From Tyzzerella sp. (GTDB lineage Bacteria > Bacillota > Clostridia > Lachnospirales > Lachnospiraceae): 64,000 bases of DNA. Positions 32,949 to 43,597 of the stretch are shown here, piece by piece (within the stretch, counting starts at the first letter, position 1; the number at the start of each line of letters is the position of its first letter). The DNA lies in NCBI GenBank assembly GCA_017465565.1, contig JAFTWA010000054.1, positions 1-64,000 on the forward strand. Reading direction: 5' to 3'. The notes beneath the pieces were generated by a model that did no database searches, had not been told where the DNA came from, and saw only the letters and a list, made by a program, of their open reading frames with translations. The position numbers were made by a program, and so were the translations under genes.

Positions 32949-35900
32949 ATGGAGAAAAAGAGTAAGCTTAGTTCTAAAAAGCTTATGATTATCATTGCAG
33001 CTGTATTTCTGGTATGCGCTGCTGCATTGGGAATATTGGCATATTCACAAAATCGAGTGAAGCAAGTAGCTTCTGAAGAAGATTATGGATATGTGAATCC
33101 TGATGAGACAAAGGCAGATCCAGATGCGGGAATCACCATTGACGGCGTCCTTGATGAAAAAGAATATCAGGATAATAATTGGTTGTATATGCGCAATGAC
33201 AATGGAAATGCGACTGTTGATATCGCTATGACCAGTTATTATGGCGAAAAAGGTATGTATTTCGTCTATGACGTTACGGAAAGCACGCCGATTTATGTAA
33301 ACTTAAATCGTAGCAGTACATTTAACAGCTGTGTTGAAATGTATCTTGCACTCAGCGATGTTACAAGTATGGACAGCAGTGAAATATTTGAAATCGACTT
33401 ATTGCCTACAGGTGATATGGTTTTCAAACAAAGAAATGGTAAGGGCGCATTTATGGATGTCGCTACTACTAGTGATAAGATGGCTCATCTTGGTGCAACT
33501 ACAAAAGGTGGTGAGATAAACACAGAAGATTGTTATGGGTATTGCCTTGAGTTCTACATTCCTTGGGATTATCTTGAGTTCCTCGGTATGGATGTGAAGG
33601 AAATCAAGACAGATTATGTGTTTGTCAATACAGCACATATTACATCCTATAATTATGCTGGAAACGCAGAAACGGATAGATATTGGTACTCTTTCGCACA
33701 ACAGCTTGGCGGCAATGGATGGGGCAATGTTTCATTATATTATCGCTTCGATAAGGATGGTGTGATTGGAACCGTTCCTGTAGAATTGGTACAAGGTGAC
33801 CATTATACAATGGAAGGTGTAGACAGAGTCATTCCTGGTGTGAAAACCCATGTAGAGATTACTCCAGAAGATGGCTATGCAATCAATTCCATTTTAGTAA
33901 ATGGAGAGGAATACATTAAAAAAGTATCCTACAATGAAGACGGTTCTATCTCTCTTGATATAAGGGGAGTAAAAGAAGGACTTAAGATTTCTGCATCAGC
34001 GGAAGCTGTTACGGAAGGAAATAAGACTTTGAGTGGAACTGTAAAGGTACACAAGGTTGGTGGTGACAGTCTGAAAGGTGTTACAGCTAGTTACGTGGGA
34101 CCTAACGGCGAAAAGCCAATTACAATTGACAGTAAGGGCAACTTTAAACTTACTGATTTGAAACAAGGTTTCTACACAATCACAGTAGAAAAGGCTGGTT
34201 ATGAAAAGATTGAGCGAGGCATTTACCTGAATCGCAATATCGATACAGAATTAGTTCTGGAATACTTGATGTTTGAAGTAGAAAGCGGAAGATGCTGGCA
34301 GTTAGAATATGTCAATGACGGAATCATCAATAAGATGGGTGGATTCGGAAGTCTCGTTACCACAGATTCTTATAAAAAGTTTAGCGTAGAGGCGAACTTC
34401 AAATATTATGAAGACGTGGCTGAGTCTTTGGAGGAACAGGATCGTCAGGAACAACGCCAAGGTATTCGTATTAAGTTCAGCAATGATAAATACTGGCATA
34501 TAGACCTGTTGTATCAGAAAGAAAAATATTTTATTCAGTATGCAAAAGCTACGACAGCTTCTATATTTAACTTCAGAGATATTTATGTATTGTCTGAGGA
34601 AGAAGTAGAGAAGTTCAAGAGCGAAGACGGTATTCAACTGAAAGTAGTTCGAGATGGAAACAGAGCAATTATCTATCTCGGCGGAAACCTGATTGCAGTA
34701 GAAGATTTGGATAAAGAATATGTAAACTTAACTGCAAGGGTAGGATTTGAATCTTGGGGACCATTCACAGATGTGAGAAGTATGGAATATAAGATTACAA
34801 GCGATACAGGCGTTGATGTGAATGCGTTATACTTTGGATATCATAAAGCTTGGGATGTGACAAAACAGTTTGAAGGTGTTGTATCACAACCAAAAGGTGG
34901 AAACACAGTATGGCTTAGATTTTTCGAAAAATTAACGGATATCGATATGACCATCAAGGTGCTTGACAATCCAAAATCTGACAAAGTAGTACCGAGTACA
35001 AACCTTAGATTCGAATTTGATAACGATAAAGTATTCCTTGCAAGTATCGGAATCAATTCAGGTGATGGAACCATCCACATCTGGAATCAAAAATCTACAA
35101 CCAATGCAAAAACAAAGAGTTTATATAAATTTACTACTGATGAACAAGCTCAGTACATGACAGAAGAAGGAATCGATTTCCGATTTGTTCGAAGCGGTAC
35201 AGAACTCTTATTCTTTATTGGTGGCGAATATAAGACAAGTGTAGATTTGTCAGAATACATTAAGGATGATACAAAAGCAATCGTTTCGATTCAGCACCAT
35301 GGAGACCAGGACGTTCCATACGTAATGCCATTTACCGTATCAGAACAGACGGATAGTGTAACGATTACGCAAAAAGAGAGCGCAGGAAAAGAATATAAAA
35401 CTGAAAAGGGAACAACCGTATCCGTTTCAGCTGAAGAAGGATACTACATTAAAAAGCTCAGCTTAAATGGTAAAGATGTATCAGAAGGACTTACTTTGGA
35501 CGGACGATATATATTTGTTGCTGAGGAAGCTAACTATACAATGAAGGCTACTTTGGTAAAATGTATCTTTGAGACAACCTACGGATGGAACCTATTAGAG
35601 CAAAATCAAGGCACAAAAGATGGTGTGACAACTGGTATGGTATCCCTTCCAGATGGTGGAACTACAAGAACCAATTTAAGCTTCATTAAGAAGTATGCTG
35701 ATATGGATTTGACATGGAGAATAAAAGACCATCCAAATTCAGATGCTTCTAATACAACAGCACCAAGAACTTCCTTTGAATTTATATTTGATGAAGTTCT
35801 GAAAGGCGACAATAAGAAATTTACTCTTAGTGTAAGCGAAAGTAATAAGGGTGTTGTTCAAATCCAGAATACATCTGGACTTAAGGATAAAGCATATTAT

Positions 35901-38900
35901 TCTTATTACAATTTTGATGAAGAAGACACAGCAAAATATCGTTCTGCAGATGGAATCGATTTCAGAATGGTACGACAAGGAACAAATTTCCACCTCTTTG
36001 TAGATGGTGAATATAAGACAAGCGTAGATTTATCTGAATACATTAAGGCGGATACAAAAGCGACTGTCAGAATCAACCATAATGATGATGAAGGCGTGAA
36101 ACTTGAAATGCCATATGCTGTAACAGACAAAGTGGACATCGGAAAGATTTACTTCGGATATCACAGAGCCTGGGATGTTACAAATCAATTTAATGGAAGT
36201 GTATCACAACCAAAGGGTGGAAACACCGTATGGCTCAGATTCTTAGAGAAGATTACAACGATGGATTTGAATATTAAGATATTGGATAATCCGAATTCCG
36301 ACGAGGAAGTTCCAAGCACAAATGTTAGATTTGAATTTGATGGTGGTGAAACATTCCTTGTAAGCGTAGGAGTGAATTCCAACGACGGAACAATCCATCT
36401 TTGGAATCAAAAATCTACAACCAACGAAAAAGCAAAGAGTCTGTTTAAGTTTAGTGCTGAGGAACAAGCACAGTATGAGACAGAAGAAGGCATTGACTTC
36501 AGAGTGGTGCGTAATGGAACAGATGTCCTATTCTTCCTCGATGGCGAATATAAGGCGTGTGTAGATTTATCTGAATTTGTTGAAGCAGATACACCTGCAA
36601 TCGTTTCTATTCAGCATGTTGGAGACAAAGGTGTTCCATATGTAATGCCATTTACTATGATTGAAACATTAACTCCAATTAAGGTGAAAGATAACACAGA
36701 AGAAACATTAGGAAGCCTTAAAACATTGTTTGCTTATAATGAAACAATTGTAGTGAAAGGGGATGAACTAAATGATTCTTCGAAATATTTATCTGCAATC
36801 CAATTGGATAATAATGAAGAAACGCCACTCAGCATGAAGGGAATAATCACGTTCCATGTTGCAGGGGATTCTCATACAGTCACAGGTAAATACAAAACGG
36901 CTATTTTTGAGGCCAACAATCAGTGGATATTAGTAAATCAAAATCAAGGTACTAAAGATGGAGTGACAAGTGGTGTTGTCACACTTCCAAATGGTGGTGA
37001 CAGTAATACTCTCTATTTGTATAGAAGTGGTTCGGAAGGACAAAAAGGTTACGACTATGGAGATATAGATCTTACTTTGACATTAAGAGATTATCAATCT
37101 GTTGGTGATAAACCTAGATATTTGGTTAAATTTATTTTCAAAACTGGTAATGGTGAAAAAGTATTACAACTTTATGTAGATGAAGGTGGACGCATTAGAA
37201 CTTCGCAACATACTACTTTGCCAATTGGAAGTAATGTACTTTATAACTTCACGACAGCGGAAGCATCTGCATATCGTGGCAATGGTATTGATGTTAGAAT
37301 CTTAAGAGAAGGTGCAAAACTATCATTCTATGTTGGTGGAGAATTTAAAAAGAGTCTTGATTTGGCAGCACATATAGATAACGAGACCATGTCAAGAATT
37401 GGAATTGTACATAATTATGAAGCTGGCGTGCAAGTTGATATTCCATACAAATTATCATTCCCTACTAAGAAGGTAATTGGCCAAGATGGTGCAAAATATT
37501 TGTCTATCTTAGGTGATGGAATAAGTATGTGTACGGGCATGCCGAATAATCCAGATGGAACAAGTACCGCTACAAATAATTCAACTACAGCAGTAAATAA
37601 TGCTAGTAGTATTTATGGGAATCCACTCAACTTTGGAATTAAAGATGATTGGACTAAGACCTACTGGGGGCGTTCATTAGAAACAAATAACATGCAGCTT
37701 CTTGTGAACAACTCCGTAAGTGGTGGAAAGTTGTATGAAGATGCAAATGCTACAACACACAAAGCTGGCTATAAGAGAGCCGGTGAGTTACACGCAAACA
37801 CAGGTGCGTTAAGCGGCGAGAAGCCAGATGTTATTTATTTGTACATGGGCACAGAGGATCGTAAACAAACCGGAGTGAATAATAGAATTTCCGAATTCGA
37901 ACAACGCTATAGAGAAACACTTAATATGTTTGTGTCAAAGTATCCTGATGCGGAAATATTCTGCTTTACAACAATGGCATATTCTGAAAGTGGAAAATAT
38001 TGGGGAGACGGAACTACTGCAAGTCAATCAGCGACACCAAGAATGCAAATGGTTAACGCTAGCATAAGAAAAATCACAAGTGAGTATGAAAATGCGACAT
38101 TAGTGGATATTGCAGACATCATTAAAAATGATGATACATTTAATTCTCATTTCCCAACGACGGGTACTTATATAACTCCAATGGCATCTACTCATAAAAA
38201 AATTGCAGAAAGACTGCAAGAAGCTCTAGAATCACAATTTAGAGTGGAATCTCAAATCACACTTGTGAATGAGACTGAAGATGAAGGTTATCTCAGTATG
38301 GAATCACCGAGAGAAATATATGCTTTAGGTGACAAAGTGGTAATTAAAACAGAGGCAGTCAATGCATCACATTACCTTCATTCATTAACTGTAGATGGCA
38401 AAAAAGTAGAAGTGAGTTCCGATGGAACATACGAATTAACTGTTAGCAGAGTTTCGCACGTGGTAGAAAGCACCTTTAGAAAGAAAATTTTTGAAGATAA
38501 TACTAGTTGGGTATTATCAGAGCAAAATCAAGGCACTGTAAATGGAGTGACAAGTGGTGTTGTTACGCTTCTAAATGGCGGTGACAGTAACACTCTTTAT
38601 CTGTATAGAAGCAGTTCAGATGGACAAAAAGGTTACGACTATGGAGATATTGATCTTACTTTAACTTTAAGAGATTATCAGGCTGTTGATGGTAAACCTA
38701 GATTCTTAGTTAAGTTTATCTTTAAAACTGATAGTGGTGAGAAAGTATTACAACTTTATGTAGATGAAGGTGGACGAATAAGGACTTCGCAACATGATAG
38801 TTTGCCAATCGGAAGTAATGTACTTTATAACTTTGCGACAACGGAAGCATCTGCATATCGTGGCGATGGCGTTGATGTTAGAATCCTAAGAGAAGGTACA

Positions 38901-41579
38901 AAACTCTCATTCTATGTTGACGGAGAATTTAAGAAGAGTCTTGATTTGGCGACACATATAGATAGTGGAACAATGTCAAGGATCGGAATCATACATAATT
39001 ATGATGAAGGTGTTCAAGTTGATATTCCATACAAATTGTCGTTCCCTGAAAAGGAATCGACAGAGGGCAAGTATCTTTCAATTTTAGGCGATGGAATTAG
39101 TATGAGTACTGGAGAACCAGATAGCAGTTTGAACAACACAACGATTGCGAACAATAACAAGACGCCGTCAAGTGGTGAAAGTGGAATTTATGGTAATACG
39201 GTAAATAACGATATCGGAAGTGATTATACAAAACTGTATTGGGCACAATCACTTACTGCGAATGGTATGCAGTTATTGGTAAATAACTCTGTTTGTGAAG
39301 GAAAAATGGCTACCTATGACACTTCAACAAATCCTATTTTGACGCGAGCAGTGAATTTACATGCTGATACAGGAACGTTAAATGGTACAGAGCCAGATGT
39401 AATTTATCTGTATATGGGAACAGAAGACCGTAAACAAAAGAATCTTGGTGACGGACAGACAGCCAATCTAAATAGTTTTGAAACAGCATATAGAGCTACA
39501 TTGCAAGCAATTACTGATGAATATCAAGATGCAGAAGTATTTTGTTTCACAACAATGGGATACGATTCGGGAGCTGCTAATGATCCATATAGAGGAGAAG
39601 GCGGTACGAATCCGAATTCAGGCGGTGTTCAAAGAATGAGAAATGCCAATAATATTATTAAGAAGGTGGCAAGTGAGTTTGAACATGTAACATTAGTGGA
39701 TATTTCACACTTTATCACAAAAGATAACTACAGGAGTGAGGGATATTTTAAGGATGCTGGGAAAATGATAACCCCAAGCCTTAAGGCTCACAATAAAATT
39801 GCAGAAATACTTCAAGAGGCTTTAGAATCGCAATTCAAAGTAGGCTATGAAATCTCTCTTAGTTCTACAGGTAAAGGCGAAGTGAAAACAGACAAAGCGG
39901 CTTACAAGTTGGGTAATACAGCTACAATTACTACAATTCCTGCAAATGATAACTGTTATCTTGCATCACTAAAAGTAGATGGTGAACCTGTTGAAGTAAA
40001 TGCAGCAGGAACCTATAGTTTCACTGTTACTAAGAATAATCATACAGTTGAAGCAATCTTTAAAGACAAGATTTCAGTTGTGACAATTAATGACACAAGC
40101 CTGTTCTACATCAACGATAAAAAGACATCAATTGCAGATCCATTCGTATTAGATAATGGTGATGGAACTTATTATTTATACGGGACAACTGCATCAGGAC
40201 TGGATACATATGCATATAGTTCTACAGACTTAATGACATGGACAGAAGTTGGAAGCGTCTTAGACGCTTCCTGCAAAGAAGTACTTCAAAAGGACATTTG
40301 GGCTCCAGAAGTTGTGAAAGAAGGAGATACTTACTATATGTTCTTTAGTGCAACTCCAAAGTCAGATGGAAGTGTTGGAAATGCAGAAAAACAACTGATG
40401 GTTGCAACTTCAAAAAATCCAGATAAGGGATTCAAGTTAGTAGACTTTACCGATAAACATGCAATTGACGCAAATAAATATTCACATTCCTATGCAAAGT
40501 ATTTGTTATTCGAACCAGAAACCTATACAGAATTTGCAGGTAGAAATAGTGGATACACAGGTGCAATCGACCCACATCCATATGTGGACGAAGCTGGTAC
40601 AAAATATCTCTTCTGGAAAGTGGAACAAGCACCTGGAAACATTTGTGTAGTGAAGATGAACAACTGGTTAGAACCAGATTGGAGCACAGCAAAAGTTGTT
40701 CTTGATTCTACAGGAGAATTGAATGATAATGTGGAAGGACCAGCGGTAATCAAACATGGTAGCAAATATTATTTGACATATTCTACAGGAACATATGAAA
40801 ATAATACATACCAAGTTCGAGTTGCATATGCCGATAGTATTACAGGAGCGTATACAAAATTGTCAGCTGAGAATGGTGGAATCCTTCTTTCTGGCGAACA
40901 AGTAGGAAATCCAAGTATTACAGGTACAGGCCATCATTCATTCGTAACTGTAGGAGAACAATTATACATTGTTTACCACAAACATGATGATTTGTCCCAA
41001 AATGGAAAGGATAGACACCATGCCATCGACGAAGTGAAGTGGAACAAAAACGGAGATGACTTAGACGTAATGTATGTAAATGGACCAACCTCAACATATC
41101 AGCCTAAGATTATTGGTAGTGCTTATACAAATATTGCGGGCACTGCTACAGTTTCTGGCACAACAGATGCTTCTTATCTGACAGACGGTTTGCTTTCTGT
41201 ACAAAAGAACGGTAATGCAACTTTTATAAATAATATAAAAGAAACAAGCATTGCAAATACAACAACATTTACATTTGAATTTAATTCTGTAAAAGAAGTT
41301 GGGGCTATTATGACTTACAATTCAAAGAATGATACAACATTCTTTAAAAATATTTCAAGAATTGAAATGATTGGCGAGAAAGACGGTCAAAATGTAATTT
41401 ACTACATGAATAATGTGAAATTCAATGAAGCATATTATACGGACAACAAAGTAATACCTGGTTCTGCAGCATATGCAGTATTCAACCCATTGAATATAAA
41501 ATCGATTAAAATTACAGTAGAGGTACCAGCAGGACAAAGCTCAGTTGGTATTTCAGAAATTAAAATTCTTGGAAAATAA
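32949..41579 (+). CDS. Giant 2,876-aa anchored multidomain glycan enzyme (CBM9 / LamG / SGNH x2 / GH43)
   Basis: Membrane anchor at residues about 12-31 and no sortase motif, so it is tethered by its N terminus and faces outward. Domains in order: CBM9-like (about 59-268); a carboxypeptidase-regulatory-like fold (357-438); LamG-like modules (about 440-618, 627-798, 875-1060, 1068-1238); InlB-like B-repeats between modules; LamG-like 1318-1504, then SGNH esterase 1 (1516-1766; GDGIS, MGTEDRK, THKKIAE); a second LamG (1846-2033) plus SGNH 2 (2041-2296; AHNKIAE); and GH43 (Asp2397, Asp2541, Glu2596) with a discoidin-like tail. It would bind a plant glycan, remove acyl groups and cut side chains at one place on the cell surface. 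It follows the GH43 lipoprotein gene by 14 bp. Confidence 0.9.
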   Translation: MEKKSKLSSKKLMIIIAAVFLVCAAALGILAYSQNRVKQVASEEDYGYVNPDETKADPDAGITIDGVLDEKEYQDNNWLYMRNDNGNATVDIAMTSYYGEKGMYFVYDVTESTPIYVNLNRSSTFNSCVEMYLALSDVTSMDSSEIFEIDLLPTGDMVFKQRNGKGAFMDVATTSDKMAHLGATTKGGEINTEDCYGYCLEFYIPWDYLEFLGMDVKEIKTDYVFVNTAHITSYNYAGNAETDRYWYSFAQQLGGNGWGNVSLYYRFDKDGVIGTVPVELVQGDHYTMEGVDRVIPGVKTHVEITPEDGYAINSILVNGEEYIKKVSYNEDGSISLDIRGVKEGLKISASAEAVTEGNKTLSGTVKVHKVGGDSLKGVTASYVGPNGEKPITIDSKGNFKLTDLKQGFYTITVEKAGYEKIERGIYLNRNIDTELVLEYLMFEVESGRCWQLEYVNDGIINKMGGFGSLVTTDSYKKFSVEANFKYYEDVAESLEEQDRQEQRQGIRIKFSNDKYWHIDLLYQKEKYFIQYAKATTASIFNFRDIYVLSEEEVEKFKSEDGIQLKVVRDGNRAIIYLGGNLIAVEDLDKEYVNLTARVGFESWGPFTDVRSMEYKITSDTGVDVNALYFGYHKAWDVTKQFEGVVSQPKGGNTVWLRFFEKLTDIDMTIKVLDNPKSDKVVPSTNLRFEFDNDKVFLASIGINSGDGTIHIWNQKSTTNAKTKSLYKFTTDEQAQYMTEEGIDFRFVRSGTELLFFIGGEYKTSVDLSEYIKDDTKAIVSIQHHGDQDVPYVMPFTVSEQTDSVTITQKESAGKEYKTEKGTTVSVSAEEGYYIKKLSLNGKDVSEGLTLDGRYIFVAEEANYTMKATLVKCIFETTYGWNLLEQNQGTKDGVTTGMVSLPDGGTTRTNLSFIKKYADMDLTWRIKDHPNSDASNTTAPRTSFEFIFDEVLKGDNKKFTLSVSESNKGVVQIQNTSGLKDKAYYSYYNFDEEDTAKYRSADGIDFRMVRQGTNFHLFVDGEYKTSVDLSEYIKADTKATVRINHNDDEGVKLEMPYAVTDKVDIGKIYFGYHRAWDVTNQFNGSVSQPKGGNTVWLRFLEKITTMDLNIKILDNPNSDEEVPSTNVRFEFDGGETFLVSVGVNSNDGTIHLWNQKSTTNEKAKSLFKFSAEEQAQYETEEGIDFRVVRNGTDVLFFLDGEYKACVDLSEFVEADTPAIVSIQHVGDKGVPYVMPFTMIETLTPIKVKDNTEETLGSLKTLFAYNETIVVKGDELNDSSKYLSAIQLDNNEETPLSMKGIITFHVAGDSHTVTGKYKTAIFEANNQWILVNQNQGTKDGVTSGVVTLPNGGDSNTLYLYRSGSEGQKGYDYGDIDLTLTLRDYQSVGDKPRYLVKFIFKTGNGEKVLQLYVDEGGRIRTSQHTTLPIGSNVLYNFTTAEASAYRGNGIDVRILREGAKLSFYVGGEFKKSLDLAAHIDNETMSRIGIVHNYEAGVQVDIPYKLSFPTKKVIGQDGAKYLSILGDGISMCTGMPNNPDGTSTATNNSTTAVNNASSIYGNPLNFGIKDDWTKTYWGRSLETNNMQLLVNNSVSGGKLYEDANATTHKAGYKRAGELHANTGALSGEKPDVIYLYMGTEDRKQTGVNNRISEFEQRYRETLNMFVSKYPDAEIFCFTTMAYSESGKYWGDGTTASQSATPRMQMVNASIRKITSEYENATLVDIADIIKNDDTFNSHFPTTGTYITPMASTHKKIAERLQEALESQFRVESQITLVNETEDEGYLSMESPREIYALGDKVVIKTEAVNASHYLHSLTVDGKKVEVSSDGTYELTVSRVSHVVESTFRKKIFEDNTSWVLSEQNQGTVNGVTSGVVTLLNGGDSNTLYLYRSSSDGQKGYDYGDIDLTLTLRDYQAVDGKPRFLVKFIFKTDSGEKVLQLYVDEGGRIRTSQHDSLPIGSNVLYNFATTEASAYRGDGVDVRILREGTKLSFYVDGEFKKSLDLATHIDSGTMSRIGIIHNYDEGVQVDIPYKLSFPEKESTEGKYLSILGDGISMSTGEPDSSLNNTTIANNNKTPSSGESGIYGNTVNNDIGSDYTKLYWAQSLTANGMQLLVNNSVCEGKMATYDTSTNPILTRAVNLHADTGTLNGTEPDVIYLYMGTEDRKQKNLGDGQTANLNSFETAYRATLQAITDEYQDAEVFCFTTMGYDSGAANDPYRGEGGTNPNSGGVQRMRNANNIIKKVASEFEHVTLVDISHFITKDNYRSEGYFKDAGKMITPSLKAHNKIAEILQEALESQFKVGYEISLSSTGKGEVKTDKAAYKLGNTATITTIPANDNCYLASLKVDGEPVEVNAAGTYSFTVTKNNHTVEAIFKDKISVVTINDTSLFYINDKKTSIADPFVLDNGDGTYYLYGTTASGLDTYAYSSTDLMTWTEVGSVLDASCKEVLQKDIWAPEVVKEGDTYYMFFSATPKSDGSVGNAEKQLMVATSKNPDKGFKLVDFTDKHAIDANKYSHSYAKYLLFEPETYTEFAGRNSGYTGAIDPHPYVDEAGTKYLFWKVEQAPGNICVVKMNNWLEPDWSTAKVVLDSTGELNDNVEGPAVIKHGSKYYLTYSTGTYENNTYQVRVAYADSITGAYTKLSAENGGILLSGEQVGNPSITGTGHHSFVTVGEQLYIVYHKHDDLSQNGKDRHHAIDEVKWNKNGDDLDVMYVNGPTSTYQPKIIGSAYTNIAGTATVSGTTDASYLTDGLLSVQKNGNATFINNIKETSIANTTTFTFEFNSVKEVGAIMTYNSKNDTTFFKNISRIEMIGEKDGQNVIYYMNNVKFNEAYYTDNKVIPGSAAYAVFNPLNIKSIKITVEVPAGQSSVGISEIKILGK
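36900..38245 (+). repeat. LamG-SGNH module, first copy of an internal duplication
   Basis: This LamG-like plus SGNH stretch is repeated at 38485-39835. The LamG part (about 36930-37460 against 38515-39045) is nearly identical at protein level, for example GVTSGVV, YDYGDIDLTLTLRDYQ and DIPYKLSFP. The SGNH part has diverged more. Confidence 0.85.
38485..39835 (+). repeat. LamG-SGNH module, second copy
   Basis: Offset of about 1,585 bp from the first copy. High identity in the LamG part and lower in the esterase part suggests duplication with recent gene conversion or selection on the LamG half. Confidence 0.85.
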
Positions 41580-41585
41580 TATTTA

Positions 41586-41617
41586 TTTAGGCGGGACAAT
41601 TGAGCGTCCCGCCTAAA
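41586..41617 (+). terminator. Hairpin after the giant gene
   Basis: 12-bp GC-rich stem (41586-41597 with 41606-41617, TTTAGGCGGGAC / GTCCCGCCTAAA), 8-nt loop. It likely ends the import-GH43-giant operon, with some read-through possible into the next gene, for which no clear promoter is seen. Confidence 0.75.
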
Positions 41618-41655
41618 ATACATAAAAACACATTTCACAAATAAGGAGGTCAACC

Positions 41656-43281
41656 ATGACTGAATATTGGAAAGACGACGATTATTGTGTACAAAAAGAA
41701 AAACTTACACCGGTATCTGTAAAGGATTCCAGAGAGGTAAAAGGTATAGAGGAACTGTTAAGCGGAAAGGCTTCCTGTGTATCTTTTCATAAAGAGCATG
41801 TCACAGAATTTGCAAAGCAAGGTGCCTATGTGGTGCTGGATTTTGGAAAGGAAGTGTGCGGTGGCTTAAGATTCGTTACACGTGACGTAAAAGGAATGGC
41901 AGAATTTCGCATTACATTTGGCGAATCTCTGTCGGAATGTTATACCACTGTGGGCGAAAAGAATGCAGGCAATGACCATGCACTAAGAGATTTCAAGGTG
42001 CAGATTCCATTTATGTCAGATTTGACCTTTGGACAGAGCGGCTTCCGTTTTGCGAAGGTAGAATTAGTAAGTGAGAGTCCAGTGCTGGTGAAAAATATTT
42101 TCGCAATCAATACTCTTCCAGTTTTCGAAAAAGAAGGCTTTATCACGACCAGTGACAAGGAGCTGAATAAGATTATTGAGACTGCCCTGTATACGCTGAA
42201 ACTGAATTTTCAGAACGGTTATATTTGGGACGGAGTGAAGAGAGACCGTTTGGTGTGGTCTGGTGATTTGAACCAGGAGATTATCACATCTCTTTATCTC
42301 TTCGGTGATAATAAGAATATTACAAATTCGCTTTCATTTCTGCGCCACGAGACATTAGAGGGCGCATGGATGAACAATATCCCATCGTATTCCGCTTGGT
42401 GGGTGATTAATCTCTGCGATTACTGTCGCATGACTGGAAATCGAGAGTATTTTAAAGAAAATAGAGCTTATGCGAAAGCGATTTTGAAGAAATTAGATGA
42501 CTGCATTGATGCAGATGGAACTATGGAATTTGGTGCAGGAAGCATGTCGTTCTATCTGGATTGGCCGACACGTGGAACGGAAGATGCAGTGATTGGAACG
42601 GCGGCACTTCTTATCTATGCGGCAAAGGCATTTTTATGGATGGAAGAAGCAACCGAAACTGCTTCTGAGAAGGAGGGCTGCGTACAGGAAACTTGCCATA
42701 GTATCATAAGCAAGCTGGAAACGTATCTTGAGAAGCCATGTGAATTCAAGCAGACTCGTGCATTCCAGATTCTTGCGGGAAGAAATGCTGACGGAGAGGA
42801 CGCATTTTTGGAAAAGAATGGCGCAGACGGCTATTCTACATTTATGGCGTACTATATCTTAACTGCCGATGGAGTCGCAAATGGTAAAGAGATGCTGTCC
42901 ATCATCAAAGAGTATTTTGGCGCTATGCTTTCTCGCGGTGCGACCACATTCTGGGAAGATTTCCACATGGATTGGCTGGAAGGCAGCGGGCGAATCGATG
43001 AGCTTCCCAAAGAAGGTGAGAAAGATATTCACGGTGATTACGGTGCATTTTGCTATAAAGGCTTCCGCCATTCATTGTGCCATGGCTGGGCGTCAGGTGT
43101 GCTCGCTTTTGTGATTGAGTACATGCTGGGACTCAAGTTAGAAGATGGCGGAGAATGCTATGAAGTGCATCCGCATTGCATGGGAATTGACGAGATTCAT
43201 GCGAAGATCCCGATGAAGGAAGGGTATTTGCAGATTGATGTGGTGGATGGAAAAGCAGTTATTACGGTGGTAGAAAGTTAA
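41656..43281 (+). CDS. GH78-like alpha-L-rhamnosidase, compact form
   Basis: 541 aa from ATG 41656 (AAGGAGG upstream), no signal peptide. Short N-terminal beta domain (YVVLDFGKEVCGGLRF), then the (alpha/alpha)6 barrel with IWDGVKRDRLVWSGDLNQEI, which takes the place of the GH78 motif DxPQRDERxGWxGDxQ. Also AWWVINLCDYC, TTFWEDFHMDW with the likely general base Glu, and HGWASGVLAFVIEYMLG. Shorter than standard GH78 (about 850-950 aa), it belongs to the broad GH78-type group, so the exact sugar is uncertain. Cytoplasmic, acting on imported oligomers. Confidence 0.8.
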   Translation: MTEYWKDDDYCVQKEKLTPVSVKDSREVKGIEELLSGKASCVSFHKEHVTEFAKQGAYVVLDFGKEVCGGLRFVTRDVKGMAEFRITFGESLSECYTTVGEKNAGNDHALRDFKVQIPFMSDLTFGQSGFRFAKVELVSESPVLVKNIFAINTLPVFEKEGFITTSDKELNKIIETALYTLKLNFQNGYIWDGVKRDRLVWSGDLNQEIITSLYLFGDNKNITNSLSFLRHETLEGAWMNNIPSYSAWWVINLCDYCRMTGNREYFKENRAYAKAILKKLDDCIDADGTMEFGAGSMSFYLDWPTRGTEDAVIGTAALLIYAAKAFLWMEEATETASEKEGCVQETCHSIISKLETYLEKPCEFKQTRAFQILAGRNADGEDAFLEKNGADGYSTFMAYYILTADGVANGKEMLSIIKEYFGAMLSRGATTFWEDFHMDWLEGSGRIDELPKEGEKDIHGDYGAFCYKGFRHSLCHGWASGVLAFVIEYMLGLKLEDGGECYEVHPHCMGIDEIHAKIPMKEGYLQIDVVDGKAVITVVES

Positions 43282-43310
43282 AGGTATAAAGTATAAACGA
43301 ATAAAATGCA

Positions 43311-43350
43311 ATAAGCCAATGTACGTGAGGAAGCATGTGCATTGGCTTAT
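43311..43350 (+). terminator. Terminator after the GH78-like gene
   Basis: 11-bp stem ATAAGCCAATG / CATTGGCTTAT (43311-43321 with 43340-43350) followed by T5. Confidence 0.85.
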
Positions 43351-43394
43351 TTTTGAGTAAATATAAAATTTATTCTATTTATACAAAATACACA

Positions 43395-43423
43395 TTGCGT
43401 ACAACTAGGACTTGAGTTATAAT
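43395..43423 (+). promoter_or_regulatory. Promoter of the HTH/ORF6N unit
   Basis: TTGCGT (43395-43400), 17-bp spacer, TATAAT (43418-43423), 40 bp before the truncated HTH gene. Confidence 0.7.
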
Positions 43424-43462
43424 TAATACACAACGTGTAATGAAAGAAAGGATGATTATATT

Positions 43463-43597
43463 ATGGATCGTAGTAAGAAGATAAAGGAATTAAGAGAAAG
43501 TACAGGGATGAATAGAAGAGAATTTTGTGATTATTTTGGGATTCCATACAGGACGGAATACGATGGGAGAAAAAGCAGAATTAATGACTATAGATAA
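43463..43597 (+). pseudogene. Truncated HTH (Xre-like) protein
   Basis: 44 aa from ATG 43463 with AAAGGATG upstream: MDRSKKIKELRESTGMNRRE... FCDYFGIPYRT. Up to residue 31 this is a typical small HTH protein of Lachnospiraceae, which normally continues with a D/EW...G block and an LLRLxEY helix to about 75-80 aa. Here it departs after IPYRT and ends at once, with the ORF6N gene starting inside it in another frame. The gene therefore seems broken by a fusion or insertion, although a promoter and RBS remain. Confidence 0.65.

Noticed and set aside
41640-41656. 65-bp regulon element upstream of the first GH78-like gene
   Set aside because: No GGACAA block, palindrome or TGnTACYAT there; the hairpin at 41586 is unrelated in sequence.
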